DNA of 64,000 nucleotides. It comes from Pyronema omphalodes (taxonomy: Eukaryota > Ascomycota > Pezizomycetes > Pezizales > Pyronemataceae). The position numbers and the translations under genes were made by a program. The DNA is taken from positions 868,001 through 932,000 of the forward strand of contig JAJJXM010000005.1 in the NCBI GenBank assembly GCA_024516155.1, given 5' to 3'. Below the pieces are notes generated by a model, which was not told where the DNA came from, made no database searches, and saw only the letters and a program-made list of their open reading frames with translations. Positions 1 through 11,365 of the stretch are shown here, in pieces (within the stretch, counting starts at the first letter, position 1; each line of letters starts with the position of its first letter).

Positions 1-727
1 TCTAAATCATCTCAATGCTCCACCAATGAGTCCGGACAATCTGATTGCTCATCGCAACAGCGATCAAGAATGAACCTCTGCAACCATTCCTAAGTTGCGC
101 GTATTTATACTGATGAGGCGAGATGTTATCATTGCAAAAAAGCACACTTTTTCGGTTGGGTTTATAGATGTCGCGGCTGTGGGTACAGGGTCTGTCATAA
201 TTGTAGACCCAAGTTTATCGAAAGAAGTTGGGACTCCATTGGGGGACTGATTAGGGTGGAGGTATCGGAGGGGGTGGCGGGTGTAGATGGGGGGTCTTGG
301 CCGGGATGGGGATTGATTATGCAGGGCTGGGAATAAGAGAAGGATGTCGCGCAGGTAAAACATTTGAAGGAGCAGGAGATGGGTGGGGCGCAGTGAACGG
401 GACCCAGATGGTCGGAGTCGGTGGCGGTGGCGTTGGTAAGAATGGCGTTTTTCTTTGTCTTCCTTTTACTTACGACTAATCTTCCTTTTTGGCATTTTGA
501 TTGTTTCAGTTACTTGGCGTATGATGACGTTTTTTCTCCTTAAAGATTACTTGTTATTAAACTTCTTTTACTTTGCTTGGTTTGGCTTTTGTTTTTGTTT
601 ATTTTGTCAGCGGCATTTGCCACTTTGTTCTTAATCCTTTTTTTTTTCTGACAGCGAGAAGAAAGGAAAGGTTACACGACAGCAGGAAAAACAAGACAGA
701 TGATCTGATCTGTCTTTGATAGCTTGA

Positions 728-749
728 GGGGGGGGGGGGGGGGGGGGGG
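728..749. repeat. Poly-G tract (22 G)
   Basis: An uninterrupted run of 22 G. Similar long G or C runs occur at 6529-6544, 12024-12036, 15580-15594, 54250-54267 and 54556-54572, so homopolymer G/C tracts recur across this window. Run lengths are unreliable in most sequencing data. Confidence 0.9.
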
Positions 750-1611
750 TTATACGTATCTTTAAGTAAAAGATACAAAAAAGGAAGTGAGAAACAGGCA
801 GGGACAGGCCATGAAAAGCTTTGTATATCAAAACCCCGTCGATTGGGAAAAAGATACCTTGATTATGTTACTCTACTTGTTACTTCTTCCCGAGTTTGAT
901 AAAATACAAGTTAGTTACTTAAATCTGTGTGTATATTCAAACATTGATGTGTGTAATATGACCTCTGCATATGCATCTGTGTCCCGGAACCGTTAAAAGT
1001 ATAGAAGGCATGGCAGGCAGCACACCTTTTCATGGAATTTAATTAACCACCCGGTGAAGATTTAAACTTAAAGATGAACCTACGAATACCGCATGATGAA
1101 TCCTTTATCCACAACAATCACTTCTTTATCGGAATCTTCGACCTGGTGATCTTATGATCTACAAATTTTGCCTCGGGTTGCTAAAAATAGTGACGGGATT
1201 CCTATATATAAGGCTTCCGTTGACATCCGTAGATACACCGGAGATACCATCCACGTGGTAGAGATATGCTTCGGTACTACATAATATTTTATTTCATCCC
1301 TTCCGAGTCCTGACCTGTCACAAGATACTCTGATAGACGTTTTAATACCCAGTGGACTTTAAATGCGAGAAGACGTGGATGATGTGTGCAGTATTCATGG
1401 GTGCATAGGTATACTGATATTTAATGTCGATACGTATTACGAGGTATCGGATATTTGGGATGGATCAATAGACGTAGGTATGTACCTACATTATGTGCAC
1501 GGTGCAATGGCTGCTGAGAATCTAGGGCCGTTCGGAACCCAGCGGCTGTGAAGTCTGGCCGTAATTAGCGCGCCTAGGTCGGTTGTGTGGAAACCGGGTT
1601 TTGGTGACTGA

Positions 1612-1637
1612 GCTAGTCATCACCGCTGATGACTAGC
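1612..1637. repeat. Perfect 11-bp hairpin with 4-nt loop
   Basis: The arm GCTAGTCATCA and its exact reverse complement TGATGACTAGC flank the loop CCGC. There is no T-run after it that would suggest a terminator, and no gene is adjacent. It could be the remnant of a small inverted-repeat element. No function is claimed. Confidence 0.7.
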
Positions 1638-3367
1638 ATATAAAGGTTTATTTATTTATTTCTTTATTAATCATATGCCGACCGAGTCCTAAAAGACCTA
1701 TGCGGGACAAACGAAAAGCCGAATCCTGTCCTCGTCGCCGGAACAACTTAATGAGGTCCCCAAATCTCCTGCTTCTCGTGTACAGATAAATTTAGCTTGA
1801 ACCCTTTAATGTTGAGGACCCCGAGTGACTCAGAATGAGAATTATTACTAGGCCGCTTATTTCTTGGACATTGAATTAGGACAACTTCAATTGTTGATAT
1901 GCAAACTTTTGGCTCCTTTCAAATTCTTTTCTGCTTCTTGGAATTTACAGCATACCTACATCGCACGCAATACCACTTGGTGCACCATATCGATTTCGCG
2001 AACCATTAATCTCACCCGAGTCCGAGAACAAAACTTATTAAGTACTATTCAGGCAATCAGTTGATTAAATATGCAAAACGATGAATTCTGAAATAACTAG
2101 CTGTGCTCTACACGTAATTCGGCTACTAGTTATGTGTCGGCAAAGACCGTGGTAGAGAGAGTGTAATTCTGTCAACTCCAAATCTGAGGAGTCCCTCGAC
2201 TGTACTGTCTCTAATCCTTCTTCCTATATCAAAAGCTCTAGTACAATACGATGCTATGAGACCTCAATATACTCTATATATCTTATGTTTTCAGCGCTTT
2301 AGGCCGATGCAGACCGTTACCTGGTGTTGACATATACGAGTTATATCTCATGAAGTACCTCGCAGCCTAAGAACATACGATACGACCGATATCCCACGGC
2401 ACAGCATACTTCTGTATTGCGCTGACTAAGATCTATGCCATAAGCCAAGGTGCAATTTCAAGACTGTACTCTTGCATGTCGGAAAATGCATAACTGTAAG
2501 CAAGTACGCGTTTCAACCCCATGTCATACAGTAAAAGTGCTTTTCTGCCACTCCCGGTGTAGTATACAAATCTTACTTATTCATGATGGTTTGAATTTTC
2601 GGAATATAAAGGTTATTTATAGAATATTTAGTTGGAAACGGAGTTGGGTTGTGACAAATACTGGGTAAACGGATGGATTGTAGGATGTTGCTTTGGAAAA
2701 TGCGTCAGAAGGGATGCGGAGTGGGTGCTGATTGTTTGGGTATGATTATTAGGTATGGAAGAGATTATATATTTTACATATATACTTCCATTTCATGATT
2801 GAGAACGACGATGATGGAGAAGAGAAGGCAAACTAGGATTACAAAAACTTTCGCATGACGTGAGCAGAAGATTACGTAAATGGTTTATTTGGATACGTTA
2901 ACAGTGATCATATGGACAGAAAAACTTCAGGCGATTATTGTTATTACAAAATATGGAAGCGACAAAGAAAATGGCATAACAATTTTTGAGACAGAAACAT
3001 GAAAATCACACTAGGAGCACTAGATAAAATTTTGTAAAGAAAAAACTCACAAGTTAGCTGATAAACACAACAAAAAAAGGAAAAACAAAAGGAAGTTTGT
3101 ATAGTCCAACTTAGCGTTATGCCAACCATATGTGCAACCACAATTTTCCAGCTCAGTTTAAAGAAATGGAATTTTCGAACATTCAAAGAAACATAAATGA
3201 AGGTGTTCCACAAATTGAATACATAACCCCGTCCTAGGATAACATCCGGCGTGCATACTCCAAACCTTGGAAAATAGGAAAACCACGCATTGGCCATCAC
3301 TCCTAACAGCCGATAATAGATTCTTCTTGTAACCAAAATAGTAGACCTGGGTAGCTGAGGTGTTTAT

Positions 3368-4081
3368 TTACTTTCGGCGGGGTGCGGCACGTTCACGTGC
3401 CGAATTTGCAACCGGTTCCTCCGCTATGATAGAAGGGCTGGGAACTCGCGAAATATTTGTCGCGCGTGTTGTTGTCTGCAGAGGTGCTCTAGGCTGCGCA
3501 CGTGAAAGAGTGGACACATTTGCTGGGGCTGTTACGCTTCTTAACCTCGTGCTCCCTGGGCCAGATGGAGCCAAGCTTATCACTATAGTAGGTTTCACGG
3601 GCACTGTTTCGCTTCTGGGCCTGCCCTCAGACGGAAACTTTCTTGGGTTTGCCAGTTTTGTTATGTTCGCAGTTGTGGTTGTGGTTGTCGATGTGGTTGT
3701 TTTTGTGTCTCGAGGTTTGATGATCGGCGAGGATGTTGACGTCGGACCCGTTGAGCCTCTTGCCAGGGTTGATGCGCGTGCTGCCTTGGCTGCGCTTGCT
3801 GCGGCTGATGGTTCTTTGGCTTTTGCTGATGTTGAGATAGTGTGCCGGGTCGCGCTTGCGAGCTTGTGTTCACTTGCAACTTTTCTCTCGGTCGTCGATT
3901 TCGTAATATTTGCTGTCGCGGTGGGTTTAGGGCGTCCGGTCGTGGTCGTAGCCCTTCGTGCTGTGTTTGGTGTTATATTTCTGAGAGGTGCCGAGGAAGC
4001 AGATGTTGCAGACTTGATCCGACCGTGAGTTGCGGGTTCTTTCTCCGAGGGGATTACAGCGGCTTTGATGCGTGGGAACAT
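3368..4081 (-). CDS. Hypothetical basic, low-complexity Ala/Ser/Thr/Pro-rich protein
   Basis: A single-exon frame of 237 codons on the minus strand. The protein is dominated by Ala, Ser, Thr, Pro, Arg and Lys, has a poly-Thr stretch near residues 128-138, and shows no signal peptide, membrane segment or domain I recognise. It is predicted to be largely disordered and strongly basic, a composition common in chromatin- or RNA-associated proteins, but that role is only inference. Support for a real gene: the ATG at 4081 has A at -3, and a good TATA sequence lies about 90 bp upstream at 4172-4180 on the same strand. The opposite strand also carries a long frame (3360-4028) rich in Val, Ala and Leu. 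I read that as the antisense shadow of the Thr/Ala/Ser-rich codons. Confidence 0.55.
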   Translation of the reverse strand: MFPRIKAAVIPSEKEPATHGRIKSATSASSAPLRNITPNTARRATTTTGRPKPTATANITKSTTERKVASEHKLASATRHTISTSAKAKEPSAAASAAKAARASTLARGSTGPTSTSSPIIKPRDTKTTTSTTTTTTANITKLANPRKFPSEGRPRSETVPVKPTIVISLAPSGPGSTRLRSVTAPANVSTLSRAQPRAPLQTTTRATNISRVPSPSIIAEEPVANSARERAAPRRK

Positions 4082-4171
4082 TTTCGCGACGTTAGGAGTG
4101 GGAGTGATTAAGGAGGAGTTTATCGATGTTGTGTTATGTCGTTGGAATCAATGGGGAGTGAACAGCGGCTT

Positions 4172-4180
4172 CTTATATAG
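4172..4180 (-). promoter_or_regulatory. Candidate TATA box of the 3368-4081 gene
   Basis: Reads CTATATAAG on the minus strand, about 90 bp before the ATG at 4081, which would leave a 5' leader of roughly 60 nt. Called from motif and spacing only. Confidence 0.45.
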
Positions 4181-4947
4181 TTGTACTCTCGTCGGTGGTA
4201 AAGTTACAGATGATCACTGTTTATTCGTCCTAAGGTGTTTTTCGGGTCACTTCAAGATCTGCCCTTTTCAAGTGCTAAAATTCTTCCACGTTGAATGACT
4301 GGAGTCGCGTCGCCATTCGTTACGAATTGACGAATCATCGGCCGCAAATCACGCTGCATCACTCATAGGGCATGAAGTGTCTGACTGCGGCTACTCTGAG
4401 GGGAAAATAAAACACGGCATCGTCCCGAACACAGAGCTATCGAAAGGGACATCCGGGAAAACAACCCATTGGATCCTTCTCTATTTCATTCGGTCACTCT
4501 TTTTCTTTTTGAAAATGCAGAAATACTACCCATAGACCACCTACATCGATCACATTGACAAATTTGATGCCTCTAGAATGACCCATCCGTTGAATATATC
4601 TTTGCAATTTACTATGGATATTTCCGCAAATTCTGAAATTGCTATTATCATTGACCAGAAAAGGTTTAGCGCTGCCAAGCTGCTCTTGGCGCGTTATCAG
4701 TTGATGTCACTCGAAGTTTCATGATATATCACGCTAATTAGGGGTCCTCACTAGGAGTTTTAAACCGCGAGAATATGGATTTGAATTTCTCTTGTCCTGT
4801 ATTGGCCAGTTAGATCACAATCGGTGTATGATTTAACGAATAAGTAAAGAAGTAGTACTAGACGGATCATCACTGTCTTGTATATTATAGATAGAAATGA
4901 TCAAGTAATCCAACTCAGAAATAACCATCTTTTACCCTTACCACATT

Positions 4948-5680
4948 CTATTTCCTCGCCCACAACCCCCTAAACTCTACCAACAATTTCAAAATCTCCA
5001 CCCCCTCCTCTGACCCAACCCCATACCATTTCGGCATATCACTTCTCGCCACCAGAACCCACATCTTAAAAATCTCCAGCAAAGTCTCCTTTTCTTCCAT
5101 CCGTCTCTCTTCATCCACCAAAAAATAACCTCCAAAGTTCCTCTCCTACTACTCTTCACCTCCTCCGCTAATCCTAATCTTTTCCAACACCTTTCCCTTT
5201 CCTCATTGATAGCCTTTAATCTCGCCTTAGTCCCAACATTCCCATTCCTATTCAAATCAAACGCAACATAATTCTGGGCAACATGCATAACATCCCCCAC
5301 CCAAGCAAGAATCCAACTCTCAACCTCAACCCCATAAAGCGATTCTGGATTTTCACAAAGCGTCGAAGTAAAAAGTAAAATCCGATTCATCATCCGAGAT
5401 TCCGAGATTCCATTCATCCCAATGAAACCACCAATCTTGTTGGTGCTGATACAGTGATACTTCCTGTGATATTCCAAAACATCCTCCTTGTAAAACCTTT
5501 TTTTTTCTTGCTTCTGCTCGTGGATTTGCTTTTACTGGATATTATGGATTTGTCATTGATCCACCGTTGAAGCATGCCGAGACTTGGCATTCCGAGTGGC
5601 GTTTCGGATGCTTGGGATAGCGCGTAGATTTGTTGGGGTTTCGGCCGTCGTGGTCGGTTGCCGAGATGCTGGTGGATCAT
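4948..5680 (-). pseudogene. Frameshifted hypothetical gene
   Basis: Three consecutive minus-strand reading-frame segments look like one protein of about 235 residues broken twice. Segment A starts at the ATG at 5680 (MIHQHLGNRP...) and becomes basic (KSTSRSKKK) at a run of nine A (minus strand) near 5500. Segment B continues in another frame (RFYKEDVLEYHRKYHC...) with plausible globular sequence rich in Trp, Glu and Leu. Near 5150 the frame shifts again to segment C (GGYFLVDEERRMEEKE... ending GLWARK) and stops at 4948-4950. No splice pair of plausible length explains either switch. The first break sits on a homopolymer, so a sequencing error or polymerase slippage is possible there. The second does not. 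I do not recognise the family. Confidence 0.5.
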
Positions 5681-5690
5681 GGTGCTGACT

Positions 5691-6528
5691 TCCGAGGGGT
5701 TGTTAGTATTGTCGTATCAATGATGGGGGTGATGTAATACGGAAGATAACTTACGCTGGTGTTGCCATAGTAATCAAATGTTTATTATTTATCACTGGAA
5801 TCAGTTTGGATACTTTTTGTAGAGTAAAATAGTTGTAGATGATCAAGAAGATCATCATGGCCAAATCTATGTTTCTTATGTATCATTCATTAGGTATCAG
5901 TTGATTTTATACCCGGTTACCCCTACATGATACATCCACCCCTACGTTTCAAGAAATCATATGGAATTCCCCCACTACACAATTCATCTACGCTTAAATT
6001 ACTCCTCTGCAAAAAGGAGCTTTGAAACTTCACCTTCCAGCTCTTCAAAACGAGCCGAATCCGATAGCCAGGTGTGACGTGCAGGGCTCGGGTACTTGAA
6101 AAACATATTCGTATTTCATCTTCGAGGATTAAAATTTTAAAACCCCTGTGAAAGTGCAAGTGCTGAATCCCGATACAGTAGGTATCCTGTCAGCGTATTG
6201 TGTACTCAAAAACAGGCTGTGCTTTTGTTAGACAGTGACGGTTTTCTGCACAGTGCACTTATCTGCATGTAGTAGCAGTAGCAGTAATAGTAGTCCCTAT
6301 ATCTTTATATACATAGCATTATAAACCGCTCCATCTGCGCAGCACCAACGGCTTCACATCAAATTCCGCCTCCGCTATTGCTTTTTAAGTCTCCAGGTTT
6401 TGCTCTCACGGGATTTTCTCCAGGCTCTTGAGATAAGAGGGTATTCACACTCTATAGTGAAACTCTAAAAGGGCACTTGGTATATATCAAAACTAACCCA
6501 TGGGCCATAACTATATATATTTTCATAT
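5691..6528. other. Gene-free stretch
   Basis: No gene seen. It holds short AGT/AGC trinucleotide runs near 6273-6295 and is otherwise unremarkable. Confidence 0.5.
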
Positions 6529-6570
6529 CCCCCCCCCCCCCCCCGCCTCTCTCTCTCTCTCTCTCTCTCT
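6529..6570. repeat. Poly-C tract followed by (CT)n microsatellite
   Basis: Sixteen C (6529-6544) are followed almost directly by a CT dinucleotide run to about 6570. The reverse complement has the same order as the G17-(AG)n block at 54556-54609, so the same compound microsatellite occurs twice in opposite orientation. Confidence 0.9.
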
Positions 6571-6666
6571 TCCTCTCGAGTTATCATACATATCCGATTC
6601 AATCAGACATTCTCCATCGGCATAACGACTTCACTTATGATTCCTCCAATCTCAATCACCATCAAC

Positions 6667-6812
6667 AAATAACCATCAGCAAATAACCATCAGCAAATAA
6701 CCATCAACAAATAACCATCAACAAATAACCATCAACAAATCACCACCATCACCACCATCACCACCATCACCACCATCACCACCATCACCACCATCACCAC
6801 CATCACCACCAT
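6667..6812. repeat. Compound minisatellite: 14-bp unit x5, then 9-bp unit x8
   Basis: Five tandem 14-mers of the type AAATAACCATCA(A/G)C run from 6667 to 6736. They pass into about eight copies of the 9-mer CACCACCAT at 6741-6812. No coding context is evident. Confidence 0.9.
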
Positions 6813-8237
6813 CGATCCTCAATCCTGATAATAACCCAACCAAATCCACCCACTGATACAGTTACAAATAACCCAACCCAACCCAACTAAAACCTCTCTC
6901 AAAACCCCGGTCCCCAATCAACCACCTCCAAGAACCTCAAAGATTCTCAGCCGAGCGAGATAATCTATACTTCCACCGCCAAGTTCACAAATCAATACTT
7001 CAAATTCCAAGTTCCATCCCCCATCCCCTCACCCTTTCTCCGCCCAGCCTACCATAAAAACCAATTAAAACTTATACACACCCAATCGAGTGATACATAA
7101 TGACCCATCTTATTAAGTTTGATATATCATGATTCTTATATCCCATTTGTCGGGTCAAAACCACATCCTCAAGATCCTCTACGCTACTTGATTCATCTTC
7201 CGATAATATAATGCTATAATAATATCATAATCAAAATGAAAACCGAATTATGTATTTTATTCCCCCGCGGTACCGAATCCACAACCAAATAAAACCAACC
7301 CATAATACCAAAAGACTATAAGAAAATAAAGTAAACTACAAATTTCCCATCAGCTCCAAGAAACTAAATAGCCATGCCATGAATTTAAAAAACTATGTAC
7401 GTTTGTTTTTTCCAAAAAAACAAAGGAAGAAAAAGAAGACAATTGTGACAAAATCCGAATTTCCAAAGGGTATATAGGTAGTAAAGTAGGTAAGAAAGGG
7501 TAAATCCAAAGGCGATAAAAGAAAAGAAAAGAAATAGATAAACAAGAACCATAAGAAAAATATACCACAGTAAAGAAATGAAATGAAATATCCCCAACAA
7601 TATGATATCAAAGAACAGAACTGACCAGCAAACAACAGCAACAATAGGGGATGCCATATAAAAAAAAACCAAAAGAGATGATAGATGATATGCATAACCC
7701 AACCCAGAAAAGTAATTCCCTTAAAGTGCAAGACGCAAACCTCATACAAAAAACCTGCCTACCATACAAAACCCGCAACCAGTAACCAGTAACCTGTGTT
7801 TGTGTGATACTGACAAAATAAATGAAATCCCATGCCATGTTCCGGGCCTTTTTTGAAAAAAGCACCTTGTTGCTAACCCATGTGATGAACTCCCCTCCCC
7901 ATCTTCGTATCAATTCCAATCAAAACCTCCCAACCATAAAGCATAATCATTTTAAACAAGCCATACGCAAGGTAGAAATAATCACAAGAACAGAAAACTA
8001 TCATCTCTTGCACCTGAGGCTAGAGAGGTCAATACAAAGATCATAACTTATGTGTACCAAAAATAGAAATAACAATGAAGGGAATATAAGATAAGCGATG
8101 TGAGAATATTTCTTCCATCAAATATTCAAAAAGATGAAAACAAATAATAGAGAAGTAGGGCGTTTATATTTTCCGACCTCAATCCTTAAACAGAGCCCCG
8201 TTAAAGCAAACTAAGCCGACGAGACTAGTTTGCTAGA
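6813..8237. other. Gene-free stretch, in part 3' flank of the PUF gene
   Basis: No gene. The plus strand is A/purine-rich (many GAAA, AAAG and AAAC words), which gives long, hydrophobic Phe/Leu/Tyr-rich shadow frames on the minus strand at 7350-7919. The right end is presumably the 3' untranslated region of the minus-strand PUF gene ending at 8238. Confidence 0.55.
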
Positions 8238-11200
8238 TTAACTCTCCGGTGGACTACAGACAACTTGAACTGAAACCACCGACTGAGCAGGCTGTGTGGG
8301 TTCACTCATCGGGCTTTCAGCCGGAGTAGAGATATTCTCTGAAGCAGGTGGCGAGGAGGTGGGAGATCGGGTTTGGTCATCGGTAGACAGAGTGGTGGTA
8401 GTAGAGAGTACTCCGCCAGAGGCAATGGTGTTAGTAGTCGACGGGACTGGGGAGCTGGCGGAGTGTCCGTATAGGAGCTTTTCAATCTATCTTCAGGTCA
8501 GAATTCATTGCCCGATTGAAGGATAGCAGGTGATAATTACAGCAGTGATTTGTTTACCAAATGTAAAGCGCTTCAAAATTGTAAGTTGCTGTTTGATGTG
8601 TTCAATAAGCGGCTCATATTCATCAGTGCCTTCTAGAGTTGTGAGGAGCGATTCTAGAGCTCAATGTTAGCGGGACATTACAAGCTAGTAGAACGCCGAA
8701 GGACTCACGGATGACGTAGTTTGCGTATTGATCCGGCATGAGGTAGCGTAGATGGGATGAACCATCCGAACGAAGTGTCGTCACAATCTTGATTATCTCC
8801 TTCCTCTGCTCGTCGTTTCCGTATTTGATGCTCTTTTCAACGACGTTTGATGCAAATTTATGCCTATTCCATCTTTATTAGCAGTCTGAAAATCGAATTG
8901 GATACTATAGGAACGTACTTGGATAACTGCAACAATTGCGAAGTTACCAGTTTGATGATCTTAGCACGGTCCTCTTCCTTTCCATGCGCGAGAACATGCT
9001 GAGTAACATAGTTTCCATACTGATCCTGAATGAGCGACAGAGTGCAGGTATGCAACTCCCTCAGAATCGATGCCTGGGCAGTCTCGTCACAGAACTCCAA
9101 CATGCGCTGGATAACTCTACACCCATACGGATGTGTAGCGAGCGATTGAACCTGGCCGTGAAACGCCCTAATGATGAACTGGATATGCTCCGATGGAACC
9201 CTCTCTATCGCCTTTTGAATAACATGGTTTCCGTTTTGGTCCCTAACGCAGTCGAGGACCTTACCCTCGAGCTCACGGACTAATGTCGCTTGCTGGTCGA
9301 CGAGAATATGCTCCAATGCCTATCACCCGGTCAGCATCTAGTCTAAGCTCAAAAGATAGATAAAAAATACCTTCTGCACCACTCGGCATCCGTACATCTG
9401 CAAAGACAGGGTCAAGACATGCCCCTCCATCTGCTTCGCCAAGATGCTCTTTTGCACTTGGTTTCCATGCTCAAAGAACTTTTGGATGACATAATTTCCG
9501 AAGACGTCCGTCATCAACTGCAGGGTATTCTGTCTGATCTCCGCAAACACAATCTCTTTCTCGTCACTGTTCGCGGTTTCGAGCTTCTGTTGGATGAACC
9601 TAGATCCATGTTGGTCACCGCTGAATTGGACAACATGTCCATAGATATCCTATTTTTATCAGCAAAAAACTAGGCATGAGTCCAACTGTCTCAACTTACC
9701 TTAAGTTCATAACGTCTATTCGATCTCGAGTTAGATCTGAACTCCTGGAGAAGATCCGAAAGCTCTGGTTGTCCCATAATATTCATGATCATGGGATTTG
9801 GGACCGAGGTGTGTGGTCTATACTGGGGAACGAGCTGTTGCGAGCTTCTATTACCGCCTCTGGAGGGAGTCGAGAAGCCGTCCACCATCCCCGGTGGTGG
9901 TGTGCCGCCCGGATAAAAAGGACTATTCATACCACGGTTTGCATCAACTGGTGACATTGTTCCACTCCGCTCATACGGCCTCGGCCTCTGTCTCTCATTA
10001 CCGAATTGATCGAAATTCGACTCCGAACCGCCGAGAGTATAATCCCACGGCGAAGCCCCATGTGTTCCTCTAAAAGAACTTCGATGTGGATCTCCAACCT
10101 GGACAGGGTATTGTGGAGTTTGCGATTGGGAATATGGGGGATGTGGAGATCTTTGTGGTCTGTATTCCGACAAGTTCATCTGCTCCAACCGAGCAGTCGC
10201 GAGCTCAACAGCATCCCGAACGGCACTATAACTTTGGTAATTGGGGGTCTGTCCGGGGATGATAAAGCTCTGGAAAGGAGGAGGGTTGGCCATTGGGGTA
10301 TAAGAGTAGCTGGAACCATTGTGGGGTGGGGATTGCTCAATGGGGTAGGTAGGAGGTGTTGAGTTTGCACGTTGTTGCGGTGGTAAGCTCTCGCTTCTAC
10401 TCACAGAGGACACGTTGGTGCCTAAAAGCTCGGCAGCAGGATTTCCACGAGAGTTAGATAACCCGCGTCCTCTCCGGAGAAAGCTAGAGTTGTCATTTTC
10501 GAGAGAACCCCCAAAGGTTTGGAATCCTGATTGACGTTCACCTCCGGAATCATTGGATACAAATCGGCTGCCACCAAATTGTCCCGGCTGGAAATCAAGC
10601 ACATCTCCAAAAGAAAGCGATACCGATTCCAAATATTGTCTATTATTTGAAGGTGAATTGCTGGTTGGTGTTCCCCTACTAACGGGCTGTCGCTGTGGTA
10701 TCGAGTAGAAAGGTGATGCACTTCTGGGGTTTTCGAGAGATTGTTTTGGGCTCTCGAATCTTGAGCTTGTGCGCATACGAGCTGGCGATCGGGACGTATC
10801 TTGAGTAACGTTCAAGTTTGGCAAACCTGGCGAGGTAGCTTCTCCAGGCCACATTGAGGAGCTTTTTGCTGAATTCCAGGTGTCATGTTCACCCGATCCT
10901 GGGATCATAGCCAGGGATCCCTGCTTGTTCTGGAAAGCATCGGACGCAGTGGTTTGGAGGACATCGTCGGATCCGGCACCTAAGCTCTATGGTCAGCAAT
11001 ACGAACCTGCAGTTATCAATGACTTCGAAAAGTAATCTCAAAATTACTCACTCCGACGATCAGCTCCACCAAAGCCGGTTCCAGCTCCAAAACTGATTCC
11101 AACGGTTCCAGGTGCTCCCCAAATTGCCCAGCTTGGGTTATTGGTAAGTCCTGGTGAGGTAGTAGAAGCTTGAGGAGCTGTATCCTCGATAGCTGGGCCC

Positions 11201-11365
11201 TCGGGGGACCTTGTGAAGTCGTTAAACCGAGTATTACGCATCTGCGACGATCCCTAACATGAGCTTCTGCACCTAAATGGGTATAACGGAAGTGGACGGG
11301 CTGAAACTAACATTGGTACTAGAAGCTTGTGTCCGAGAGGCTGCGGTAGCCTGGTGATGTGTCAT
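8238..11365 (-). CDS. Pumilio-family (PUF) RNA-binding protein
   Basis: Binds 3'-UTR elements of cytoplasmic mRNAs to repress or destabilise them (family knowledge). I rebuilt eight exons: 11365-11312, 11253-11052, 10979-9700, 9649-9371, 9319-8919, 8863-8709, 8653-8541 and 8486-8238. They total 911 codons (910 aa), and all seven introns (50-72 bp) are GT-AG and in phase. Residues 1 to about 500 are Ser/Pro/Gln/Asn-rich and disordered. The PUF domain runs from about 510 to 830, followed by a Ser/Thr/Pro tail. The repeat recognition positions read SRFIQ, NYVIQ, CRVVQ, NHVIQ, CRVIQ, NYVTQ, SNVVE and NYVIQ for repeats 1-8, the complete Puf3/PUM-type code predicting UGUANAUA. Start chosen at [10 protein letters not shown] because exon 1 splices cleanly into exon 2. 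A later in-frame Met lies inside exon 3, but using it would discard two well-spliced exons. The exact Puf3 versus Pum orthologue is not decided, so no symbol is given. Confidence 0.93.

Larger units (their letters stand above)
1..3367. other. Gene-free A+T-leaning stretch
   Basis: I see no supportable gene. The open frames are short, show no recognisable domain and have no in-phase splice partners. The stretch contains a pure G tract at 728-749, a perfect short hairpin at 1612-1637 and a TTTA-type simple repeat near 1648-1672. The last part, about 2950-3360, is probably 3' flank of the minus-strand gene that ends at 3368. Confidence 0.6.

Noticed and set aside
2944..3336. 130-codon hydrophobic minus-strand frame
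   Set aside because: Composition effect of A/G-rich plus strand, located just past the end of the 3368-4081 gene. No domain.
3360..4028. 222-codon plus-strand frame rich in Val/Ala/Leu
   Set aside because: Exact antisense of the Thr/Ala/Ser-rich minus-strand gene, which has the better promoter context.
7350..7919. Hydrophobic Phe/Leu/Tyr-rich minus-strand frames that look like membrane proteins
   Set aside because: The plus strand is purine-rich, which forces Phe/Leu/Tyr codons on the other strand. Lies in the 3' flank of the PUF gene.
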